Source: an uncultured Coriobacteriaceae bacterium (GTDB taxonomy: Bacteria > Actinomycetota > Coriobacteriia > Coriobacteriales > QAMH01). Taken from it: a stretch of 12,428 nt of DNA. The number at the start of each line of letters is the position of its first letter. Position 1 is the first letter of the stretch. The position numbers and the translations under genes were made by a program. Shown piece after piece: positions 6,761-12,428 of the stretch. The stretch spans positions 1 through 12,428 of the forward strand of contig USOR01000012.1 in NCBI GenBank assembly GCA_900556425.1. Reading direction: 5' to 3'. Under the pieces are notes generated by a model that saw only the letters and a program-made list of their open reading frames with translations, did not search any database and was not told the origin of the DNA.

Positions 6761-6938
6761 GGCTACCCCTTTTCCTAAGGTCGGTTTTCATGCTTCCATG
6801 TGCACTTGGGAGCGGATGGGCGTTTGTCCCCGCCGTGAAGTATGGCATGTCGACATCAGGTGTCTTGTGACACTACAGTCGAAAATGTCACGGTGTCCCC
6901 TGCTTATTCGTTTGCCATCCGAGTGCGGTGAGGAACCC
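6761..6938 (-). promoter_or_regulatory. Upstream region of the membrane protein-hydrolase-tetR run with a palindrome cluster
   Basis: In this 178-base gap I see no gene. Bases 6847-6897 contain a perfect ten-base palindrome ATGTCGACAT (6847-6856), the dyad GTGTC-TTGT-GACAC (6860-6873), and GTGACA (6867-6872) facing TGTCAC (6886-6891). The hexamer GGTGTC is repeated at 6859-6864 and 6892-6897, 33 bases (about three turns) apart. No clear -35/-10 pair was found. The cluster is the best candidate for control by the tetR product of the same run. Confidence 0.5.
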
Positions 6939-9545
6939 TCATCCCTTCAGCAACGGCTTGAGGTACTTTCCCGTTACGCTTTCCGCACATGTGACGACAT
7001 GTTCGGGCGTATCGGCGCAGACGATTTCGCCACCCGCCTCACCTCCGCCCGGACCCATGTCGATCACGTAGTCGGAGTTCGCGATGAGGTCGAGGTCATG
7101 TTCGATGACGATGACCGTCGCGCCCTTGTCCACCAGCCTTTGCAAGACGCGTAGCAGCACCTCCACATCTGCCGGATGCAGCCCGATGGTGGGCTCGTCG
7201 AAGACGAAGAGAGCATCTTGCTGCTTCTTGTGCATCTCACCGGCGAGCTTGAGGCGCTGAGCTTCGCCACCCGAGAGCGCAGGCGTCGACTCGCCGAGGG
7301 TGAGGTATCCCAGGCCCAGGTTGGAGAGTGTCTGCAACTTGGCCTTTGCCTTGGGGATGCTCGTGGATGCCATGCAAAGCAGCTCGTCCACCGTGAGCGC
7401 GAGGACGTCGGGTAGGGAGAGCTCCTCGGTCGGATTGTCGGGCATGTCCGCTGGTTCTTCCGCATCGTCGCGACATCCGTCGATATCCTCAAATGGCAAG
7501 CGTATGCCATAGGCATCCTGGCCGTAGCGTGAGCCGTGACAGTCGGGACACATGATGTCGACATCGGGGAGGAACTGTACGTCGAGCGATATCTGGCCCG
7601 TGCCATCGCAGGTGGGACAGCGCAAGCTCCCTGTGTTATACGAGAAGGCGCCGGCCTTGAGCTTGCGATCTTTGGCGGCAGGAGTCGCGGCGAATGCCCG
7701 GCGCAAGTCGTCCATGATGCCGGAATAGGTAGCCACCGTCGACCGAACGTTTGCTCCGATGGGCGTCGCGTCGATGAGATGGACGCGCTTGATGCCCGGC
7801 GCGTCGATGCTACGGACATGCGAAGGTGGCTTCTTGCTGTCAAGCGCCGCTTGCAGTGCGGGGATGAGGCCCTCGAGGATGAGGGTGGTCTTTCCCGATC
7901 CCGAGACGCCGGTGATTGCTGTCATACGCCCCAGGGGAATCTTCACGGAAAGCGATTTCACGGTATGCAGGGGCAACGTCTCGAGCTCGATAGCACCTTT
8001 CTCGAACATAACCTCGTCATTTGCACGTTCGCGCACATGTATGTGCTTTGCGCCCGAGAGATAGGGCCCGATGCGGGAAGCCGGGTCTGCCTCGATCTGG
8101 CCGACATTGCCCTGGGCGATGACGCGACCACCGCTTGAGCCTGATCCAGGGCCGATCTCCACGATGTAGTCCGTGGCCCTGAGCACGCTGAGGTCATGGT
8201 CCACCACGACAACCGAGTTGCCATCGCCCATGAGGTCGTCGATGACGCCGAGCAGCCCCTCAACATTGGAGGGGTGCAGACCGATGGAGGGCTCGTCGAG
8301 CACGTAGAGCACGCCGGTGGTGCGCGTGCGCACGGCACGGGCCAACTGGACGCGCTGCAGCTCGCCGTTGGAAAGCGTAGAGCCGGCACGGTCCAGGCTC
8401 AAATAGCCGAGGCCGAGCTGCTGCAAGCGATGCATTGGCTCAATCACCTCCGCGACTATCGCCTTGGCCATGGGGCGCATTTCCCCGGGCAGCTTGTCCG
8501 GAAGCGTCGGGGCCCATGCCGCCAGTTCGTCGAGGGTCTGGGCCGTGGCTTGCGCCAGGTTCATGTCGTCCAGAAGGCTCGAGCGCGCCTTGGCCGAGAG
8601 GCGAGTTCCATGGCAATCCGGGCAGGTTCCCTGTTTGAGGAAGCGCGCAACGCGGGCAAGCCCTTTCTCGTCCTTCACCTTGGCAAGGGCGTTCTTCACC
8701 GTGTTGACCGCGCTGTAGTACGTGAAGTCAAGCTCGGTGGCATGGCTCTTGTTCTTGGGCACGTAGAGGATATGGCGCTTCTCCATGGGCCCGTGCAGCA
8801 CGATTTCCTTCTCGCGGTCGGTGAGGTCGCGATAGGGCACGTCGATGCGCACGCCCATTTCCTGGGCGACCTGCGGCATGAGCGACCACATGAGCTGGCG
8901 CCAGGGAGCGACCGCGCCCTCTTCGAGCGTGAGCGAGTCATCGGCGATGAGCGTCGACTCGTCGATTTCGCGCACGACGCCCGTGCCCCCGCAGGTGGGG
9001 CAGGCGCCCGCGCTGTTGAAGGCGAGGTCCTCGGCGCTCGGGCCATAGAACGTCTCGTGGCAGACGGGGCACTCGAGCGGCTTTTCGGCGGCTACGCTGA
9101 GGCTGGGCGGTACGTGATGGCCGTTAGGACATTCGTGGCTGCCCAGACGCGAGAACATGAGGCGCAGGTAGTTGAGCAGTTCGGTGGAGGTGCCGAAGGT
9201 GGAGTGTACCCCGGGCGTGGAAGGGCGCTGGCGCAGCGCGATGGCGGCCGGCACGTGCAAGACCTCATCCACCTGCGCACGCGTGGTCTGGCTGATGCGA
9301 CGGCGTGTGTAGGTGGAAAGCGCCTCGAGGTAACGACGGCTTCCCTCCGCGTACAGCACGCCCAGGGCCAGCGAGCTCTTGCCCGACCCGGACACGCCGG
9401 CGATGCCGACCATCTGGTGCAATGGGATGTCGACGTCGATGTTCTTCAGGTTGTGGACGCGCGCACCGCGCACCTCGACGGCGGCCGGCTCGCGAAAGAC
9501 GATGTCACCGATGCTGCAGGAAGCGTCATTGTGTTTGTCTGGCAT
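6939..9545 (-). CDS. uvrA: Class II UvrA paralogue (UvrA2, drug-resistance/DNA-binding ABC ATPase)
   Basis: This 868-residue protein has two UvrA-type ABC ATPase halves. Walker A is GVSGSGKSS (K56) and GVSGSGKTT (546-554). Signatures are LSNGE (391-395) and LSGGE (757-761). Walker B is LDEPSIGLHP (416) and FDEPTIGLHP (782), with switch His in VDHD and IEHD. Zinc-type Cys motifs include CPNGH/CPVC (139, 159-162), CPTCGGTG (182-185), CPDCHGTR (308-311), CPTCDGTG (643-646) and CPDCHGSR (666-669). After YLRLMFSRLG the sequence goes almost directly to FNSAGACP, so the UvrB-binding domain of housekeeping UvrA (about 940 residues) is absent. Such UvrA2 proteins, for example DrrC, protect against DNA-binding drugs. 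ATG 9545 has GGAG seven bases upstream; a GTG nine codons earlier falls inside the palindrome. It is divergent from a TipA-like regulator. Confidence 0.95.
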   Translation of the reverse strand: MPDKHNDASCSIGDIVFREPAAVEVRGARVHNLKNIDVDIPLHQMVGIAGVSGSGKSSLALGVLYAEGSRRYLEALSTYTRRRISQTTRAQVDEVLHVPAAIALRQRPSTPGVHSTFGTSTELLNYLRLMFSRLGSHECPNGHHVPPSLSVAAEKPLECPVCHETFYGPSAEDLAFNSAGACPTCGGTGVVREIDESTLIADDSLTLEEGAVAPWRQLMWSLMPQVAQEMGVRIDVPYRDLTDREKEIVLHGPMEKRHILYVPKNKSHATELDFTYYSAVNTVKNALAKVKDEKGLARVARFLKQGTCPDCHGTRLSAKARSSLLDDMNLAQATAQTLDELAAWAPTLPDKLPGEMRPMAKAIVAEVIEPMHRLQQLGLGYLSLDRAGSTLSNGELQRVQLARAVRTRTTGVLYVLDEPSIGLHPSNVEGLLGVIDDLMGDGNSVVVVDHDLSVLRATDYIVEIGPGSGSSGGRVIAQGNVGQIEADPASRIGPYLSGAKHIHVRERANDEVMFEKGAIELETLPLHTVKSLSVKIPLGRMTAITGVSGSGKTTLILEGLIPALQAALDSKKPPSHVRSIDAPGIKRVHLIDATPIGANVRSTVATYSGIMDDLRRAFAATPAAKDRKLKAGAFSYNTGSLRCPTCDGTGQISLDVQFLPDVDIMCPDCHGSRYGQDAYGIRLPFEDIDGCRDDAEEPADMPDNPTEELSLPDVLALTVDELLCMASTSIPKAKAKLQTLSNLGLGYLTLGESTPALSGGEAQRLKLAGEMHKKQQDALFVFDEPTIGLHPADVEVLLRVLQRLVDKGATVIVIEHDLDLIANSDYVIDMGPGGGEAGGEIVCADTPEHVVTCAESVTGKYLKPLLKG

Positions 9546-9561
9546 ATCAGCTCTCCATCGG

Positions 9562-9596
9562 GAATGAGACACTTGCTCAGAGCAATTGTCTCATTC
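9562..9596. promoter_or_regulatory. 35-base palindrome between uvrA2 and the merR set, candidate operator
   Basis: GAATGAGACA (9562-9571) pairs perfectly with TGTCTCATTC (9587-9596), and inside it TTGCT (9573-9577) pairs with AGCAA (9581-9585) around CAG, with one C/T mismatch. A plus-strand promoter may overlap it: TTGCTC (9573-9578) as -35 and TCTAAT (9595-9600) or TAATAT (9597-9602) as -10, spacers of 16 or 18 bases. It lies 17 bases from the uvrA2 start and 34 from the small-gene start, so one bound regulator could control both directions. Binding by the encoded MerR protein is inferred. Confidence 0.65.
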
Positions 9597-9614
9597 TAAT
9601 ATGTCGGTGACGCG

Positions 9615-9624
9615 AAGGAGGTGA
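9615..9624 (+). promoter_or_regulatory. Perfect Shine-Dalgarno AAGGAGGTGA
   Basis: This ten-base match to the 16S rRNA anti-Shine-Dalgarno sits eight bases (GGAGG core) before ATG 9630. It supports translation of the small unknown gene and rules out the GTG at 9621, which is inside the site. Confidence 0.75.
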
Positions 9625-9629
9625 GGCTG

Positions 9630-9941
9630 ATGTCCAAGAAGAAACGCGCGAAGAAGCACAACGTGTCAAAGACCGGCGCGGTATGGCGGCAGACGTCCGA
9701 AGAGGCGACGCTTGCGAAGATGCCGCGATACGATGCGTTTGCCGGTGGCTATGGTCCCCATGGCAGCAAGAAGTACGATCGCGCAAAGGCAAAGCAGGAC
9801 TGGCGACGCCAGATTGGACAAGAAGGAGCCTCTCGGGGCTCCTTTCCTTCATACGCGAAAAAGTTCGCAAAAGCGCTTGACCCTCTCGTCACGTCAGGGC
9901 CCATGATGCCTCTCGAAGACACGTATGGAGCAATGGGTTAG
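9630..9941 (+). CDS. Small basic protein of unknown function
   Basis: I do not recognise this 103-residue protein. Its N-terminus is strongly basic (MSKKKRAKKHNVSKTG). The middle has PRYDAFAGGYGPHGSKKYDRAKAKQDWRRQIG and the C-terminus FPSYAKKFAKALDPLVTSGPMMPLEDTYGAMG is milder. There is no signal peptide or membrane segment, and the basic head would suit nucleic-acid or ribosome binding. The perfect ribosome binding site and the 14-base gap to the MerR gene argue that it is real and co-transcribed. A terminator-like hairpin lies inside the coding region at 9823-9844, which could limit read-through into the regulator gene. Function unknown; a helper of the UvrA2/TipA-like module is speculation from position only. 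Confidence 0.65.
   Translation: MSKKKRAKKHNVSKTGAVWRQTSEEATLAKMPRYDAFAGGYGPHGSKKYDRAKAKQDWRRQIGQEGASRGSFPSYAKKFAKALDPLVTSGPMMPLEDTYGAMG
9823..9844 (+). terminator. Terminator-like hairpin inside the small gene
   Basis: AAGGAGCC (9823-9830) and GGCTCCTT (9837-9844) form a perfect eight-pair stem with a six-base loop, followed by TCCTTC. The shape is that of an intrinsic terminator with a weak T-run, but it lies in frame within coding sequence. It might attenuate transcription of the following regulator gene, or be coincidental. Confidence 0.4.
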
Positions 9942-9955
9942 GAAGGATCGCGATC

Positions 9956-10714
9956 ATGACGATGACCATTGGCCAAATGGCAACGCAAGCCGGTATAAGC
10001 CCGCGGGCCTTGCGTTACTACGAGGAGCAAGGGCTCATCTCGCCCCACCGAAGCGATGGAGGCTACCGTGTGTACGACGAGGCGGATGCGAGGCGTCTCG
10101 CGCAGGTGCTCGCCCTGCGCTCGTGTCATCTGCCGTTGGCCACCATTCGCAGGCTCATGCAAGATGCCGGCACCGATCTCGCCAGCACGCTCCGTGCGCA
10201 TCTTCACGCTCTCGAATCGCAGGGAGCATCATTGGACGCGGCAATCGAAAGGACGAGAGCCGCACTGACAACCATCGAGAGGATGAAGGACATGAGCACG
10301 AAAGACAGCTTCGAGATGATGAAGGAGCAGGGGCTGCGCGATTTCGAAAACGAGTACGGCGAGGAGGCGCGCAAGCTTTACGGTGACGACGTCATCGAGG
10401 ACGCCAATGCTCGTATGATGGCTCTCACCAAGGACGAGTGGGACGCCAAGGAGCTTCTGGAGGAATCGATCAAGGTGCAATTGCGCCTTGCCATGGCTAC
10501 GGGCGATCCCGTGGGCGATGAGGCCCAGGAGCTGGTGCGCATGCACAGGCGCTGGATTGGCATCCACTGGGGCAAGACTCCCGAGCCGGATCAGTATCTG
10601 GGCTTGGCGCAGGGCTACCTGGCCGACCCACGCTTCGTGAGCTACTACGATTCGGCAGCCGGCGAAGGCGCCACCGAGTTTCTGGTGGAGGCGATACGCG
10701 CCTCGCAGGGATAG
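9956..10714 (+). CDS. MerR-family regulator with TipAS drug-recognition domain (TipAL-like)
   Basis: This 252-residue protein has an N-terminal MerR winged helix-turn-helix: TIGQMATQAGISPRALRYYEEQGLISPHRSDGGYRVYDEADARRL, residues 4-48. A dimerisation coiled coil (about 75-110) follows, then a TipAS domain (about 118-250) ending in YLADPRFVSYYDSAAGEGATEFLVEAIRA. TipAL of Streptomyces binds thiopeptide antibiotics through this domain and activates target promoters; other family members sense other bulky toxic compounds. M110 and M113 lie where TipAL has the internal start that yields free TipAS. It is encoded 14 bases after the small basic protein and divergently from uvrA2. The palindrome at 9562-9596 is a likely target. 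GGAAGG lies upstream of ATG 9956; ATG 9962 is an alternative start. Family assignment is firm, the ligand is unknown. Confidence 0.93.
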   Translation: MTMTIGQMATQAGISPRALRYYEEQGLISPHRSDGGYRVYDEADARRLAQVLALRSCHLPLATIRRLMQDAGTDLASTLRAHLHALESQGASLDAAIERTRAALTTIERMKDMSTKDSFEMMKEQGLRDFENEYGEEARKLYGDDVIEDANARMMALTKDEWDAKELLEESIKVQLRLAMATGDPVGDEAQELVRMHRRWIGIHWGKTPEPDQYLGLAQGYLADPRFVSYYDSAAGEGATEFLVEAIRASQG

Positions 10715-10735
10715 GGAAGGTATCAGGGGGCAAGT

Positions 10736-10778
10736 GGGACAGGGGGACAGGTCATTTGTCCCGCTTGTCCTGTCCCCC
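10736..10778. repeat. REP-like GGGACAGG palindromic element
   Basis: GGGACAGG occurs twice in exact tandem (10736-10743, 10744-10751). GGGGGACAGG (10742-10751) pairs perfectly with CCTGTCCCCC (10769-10778). An alternative inner stem joins GGGACA (10744-10749) with TGTCCC (10757-10762). No T-run follows on either side, so it is a poor intrinsic terminator. The composition is like repetitive extragenic palindromes found in many copies in some genomes; copy number cannot be judged from this window. It could also protect or end the merR transcript. Confidence 0.65.
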
Positions 10779-10780
10779 GA

Positions 10781-10810
10781 TTGCAATTCGTTGGCGGCAG
10801 GCAGTACTAT
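10781..10810 (+). promoter_or_regulatory. Candidate promoter of the FAD oxidoreductase gene
   Basis: TTGCAA (10781-10786) and TACTAT (10805-10810) are separated by 18 bases; each matches the sigma-70 consensus at four of six positions. They lie 28 bases upstream of the start codon and directly after the REP-like palindrome. Confidence 0.4.
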
Positions 10811-10837
10811 TGGCCAGAGATTTCCAGAGAGGGATTC

Positions 10838-12127
10838 ATGGCAAACGATATCGTCATTCTTGGGTTTGGCCCTGCCGCCGCCAGTGCCGTGGAAGCGCTG
10901 CGCTCGCAAGGATGCGACGCGAACGTGGACATCATCACCGCAGGTCCCGCTTTTTGCGAAAGTCCCGTCCTGACTTCGTATAACGCCGCTGGAATCGTAA
11001 CCCGCAAGCAGGGAAGCATCTACGCCTCGGCGCTCGACGATGCCAATGTGCGCATCTTTCCGAACGAGGAGATCACGTCCCTAGATACGGAAAGCCAAAC
11101 CGTCAAAGCCGCAAGTGGTCGCGAGTGGCCCTATTCCGTTTGCCTGATAGCCACAGGCGCATCGCCCGTGCTTTCGGGCGAAAGCCCGCTTTTCGAATGC
11201 GACCCGCTTACGCTTCGAACCTTCGAAGATGCCGAGCGCCTGAGCGCGGTGCTTGTCGCGCGTCCCCATGCCAGCATCCTCATCTCCGGGACCTCCATGG
11301 TCGCCCTCAAGGCGGCGGAGGCGTGCATCCGCAGGGGTGGGCGGTCGACCATTCTGGGTCGCAGCCCTCACATCCTCAAGGGCTCGGCGCATCCCCGTGC
11401 GGCTTCCAGGATGGAGGCCCTGCTCGAAGACCAGGGAATAGAGCTTCTGCTCGGCGAGACTGCCGAAAAAGCCCACGTTCTCGAAGATGGCTCCACAAGC
11501 GTTTCCTTTTCCCACCAGGAAGAACCGAGAGTTTTCGACGCGGTTCTCGTAGCCCATGGCATGAGCCCCAACATCGACTTCATCGAAAACGCCAGCATAC
11601 ATGCCGATAGGGGAATCGTCGTCGATGCCTTCATGCGCACGAGCGCCCCTCATGTCTATGCGGCGGGAGATGTGGCCACAGTGCCCTGCCTGCTTGGAGG
11701 AAGCAAGGTTGCCGGGCTCTGGCTCGCGGCACGCCAACAGGGCAAGGTGGCGGGCGCGAACATGGCAAAGGGGCTTCGCGACGAGGGAGGGGCATGCATA
11801 TCCGATGCCCCCGCTTTTGCCGGTGGCATGGAATATCACGGATTCCTTCCCGCGAACACCATCAAAGTCGGAGACGCGCTGTTCGCCGCCGCGGGGATGA
11901 TCCCGTCGGCCGAAGACCCATTCGCGATCGAGGAGATCGAGACCGAGAACGAGTATCTGCTGAAGTCCTATCTCGTCCGACAGGATGGCCGAGCCTTGCT
12001 GTCTGGTTTCAACCTCGTGGCAAAAGCTGACATGGCCGGGCTCTTTGGCAAGCTGACGGATTCGATCGGGCGCATGCAGGCGGAAATAGCCCGCAGTGCG
12101 CTTCAAGGCGCATTCACCGATGTTTGA
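10838..12127 (+). CDS. FAD-dependent pyridine-nucleotide-disulfide-type oxidoreductase
   Basis: This 429-residue flavoprotein has the two-dinucleotide-domain fold of NADH oxidase/ferredoxin-reductase-like enzymes. The FAD site is IVILGFGPAAASAVEAL (G9-x-G11-x-x-A14), with ATG at 106-108 and PHVYAAGDVA (G277-D278) binding the flavin. The second Rossmann site, normally GxGxxG followed by Glu for NAD(P)H, reads GTSMVALK (151-158), with the second and third Gly changed and Lys for Glu. NAD(P)H use is therefore doubtful. There is no signal peptide, so it is probably cytoplasmic. ATG 10838 is chosen because the FAD motif starts four residues later and GAGAGGG lies upstream; a start at 10781 would fall in the promoter region. 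The gene is 27 bases before the molybdopterin enzyme gene and is probably its electron-transfer partner. Confidence 0.88.
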   Translation: MANDIVILGFGPAAASAVEALRSQGCDANVDIITAGPAFCESPVLTSYNAAGIVTRKQGSIYASALDDANVRIFPNEEITSLDTESQTVKAASGREWPYSVCLIATGASPVLSGESPLFECDPLTLRTFEDAERLSAVLVARPHASILISGTSMVALKAAEACIRRGGRSTILGRSPHILKGSAHPRAASRMEALLEDQGIELLLGETAEKAHVLEDGSTSVSFSHQEEPRVFDAVLVAHGMSPNIDFIENASIHADRGIVVDAFMRTSAPHVYAAGDVATVPCLLGGSKVAGLWLAARQQGKVAGANMAKGLRDEGGACISDAPAFAGGMEYHGFLPANTIKVGDALFAAAGMIPSAEDPFAIEEIETENEYLLKSYLVRQDGRALLSGFNLVAKADMAGLFGKLTDSIGRMQAEIARSALQGAFTDV

Positions 12128-12154
12128 CGGTTTCATGAGCGAGACGGAGGAGAG

Positions 12155-12428
12155 ATGAACGAGCGCGAGCTGAGGGAAAAGGGCAAGGTTCCCGGTCCGG
12201 AGACGGGCATCGAAATCAAGAAGTCCATCTGCACGATTTGCGACCCGATGACGCAGTGTGGGCTGGACCTGTTCGTGAAGGATGGCAAGATCATTCGAGT
12301 CGAGGGATCGAAAGAGGCTCCGCATTCGCACGGTAGCCTCTGCTCAAAGGGTGCGGCCACGCGGCAATACGTCTACAGCCCCGACCGCGTGAAGACCCCG
12401 CTGCGGCGTGTGGGCGAGCGCGGCGAGG
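12155..12428 (+). CDS. Molybdopterin bis-MGD oxidoreductase with N-terminal [4Fe-4S] domain (cut by window edge)
   Basis: Only the first 91 codons are present. The protein begins MNERELREKGKVPGPETGIE and then has the Fe-S domain of the DMSO-reductase superfamily. C26-x2-C29-x5-C35 (CTICDPMTQC) and C63 (SLCSKG, followed by the conserved Lys65) ligate a [4Fe-4S] cluster, and GLDLFVKDGKIIRVEG is the usual strand pair between them. YVYSPDRVKTPLRRVG is the typical end of the domain. There is no Tat signal (no RRxFLK) at the N-terminus, so the enzyme should be cytoplasmic. The x5 spacing and CDPMTQCGLD motif mark a subgroup I associate with anaerobes, not with classic Nap or DMSO reductases; the substrate is unknown. 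GGAGG lies about five bases before ATG 12155. It is probably in one operon with the FAD oxidoreductase. Confidence 0.93.
   Translation, partial: MNERELREKGKVPGPETGIEIKKSICTICDPMTQCGLDLFVKDGKIIRVEGSKEAPHSHGSLCSKGAATRQYVYSPDRVKTPLRRVGERGE

Noticed and set aside
6929..6941. Hairpin TGAGG-AAC-CCTCA at the end of uvrA2 as a terminator
   Set aside because: The five-pair stem overlaps the stop codon and has no T-run on the minus strand.
8196..9599. A 467-codon open frame on the plus strand opposite uvrA2
   Set aside because: It is antisense to a gene with complete UvrA motifs, has no family motifs of its own and reflects the high GC and codon bias of the real gene.
11081..12331. A 416-codon open frame on the minus strand opposite the FAD oxidoreductase and Mo enzyme genes
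   Set aside because: It overlaps two recognised genes, spans their junction and contains no recognisable domain.

Overview
The window is high-GC bacterial DNA. Its mix of a cytoplasmic-type molybdopterin oxidoreductase beside a FAD oxidoreductase, a UvrA paralogue with a TipA-type MerR regulator, and a RelB/YafQ toxin-antitoxin pair fits an anaerobic actinobacterium of the Coriobacteriia/Eggerthellaceae kind. That placement is inference from gene content and base composition; no rRNA or other phylogenetic marker is present. Fifteen protein genes are supported, two of them cut by the window edges. There are no tRNA or rRNA genes, CRISPR arrays or complete mobile elements, and no gene-free stretch exceeds 300 bases.

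Left part (1-3511). A partial NAD(P)H-hydrate epimerase gene runs off the left edge on the minus strand. Divergent from it is a tightly spaced plus-strand set: RelB/DinJ antitoxin, YafQ-type toxin, MsrA (methionine sulfoxide repair) and an ArsC/Spx-like thioredoxin-fold protein, with gaps of 3, 9 and 14 bases. The promoter region of the set carries a dyad and helically phased ATGT repeats. A GNAT acetyltransferase (minus) follows, divergent from a D-2-hydroxyacid dehydrogenase of the C-terminal-binding-protein type (plus).

Middle part (3521-6938). Three minus-strand genes, read from right to left, encode a polytopic DUF1097-like membrane protein, a CocE/NonD (peptidase S15) hydrolase and a TetR regulator. 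Sampled lines here are near 43-52% GC against about 68% in the neighbouring uvrA-like gene, so the block may be horizontally acquired. Dense palindromes lie upstream of the membrane-protein gene and upstream of tetR and are candidate operators.

Right part (6939-12428). A UvrA paralogue without the UvrB-binding domain (class II, drug-resistance type) is transcribed divergently from a small basic protein of unknown function plus a TipAL-like MerR regulator. A 35-base near-perfect palindrome sits between them. The layout suggests an inducible resistance or DNA-protection module: drug bound by the TipAS domain, then activation through the shared palindrome, then UvrA2. A REP-like GGGACAGG palindrome separates this module from a FAD-dependent oxidoreductase gene and the start of a molybdopterin bis-MGD oxidoreductase gene, which probably form a redox pair. 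The FAD protein has a degenerate second Rossmann motif, which raises the question of its electron donor.
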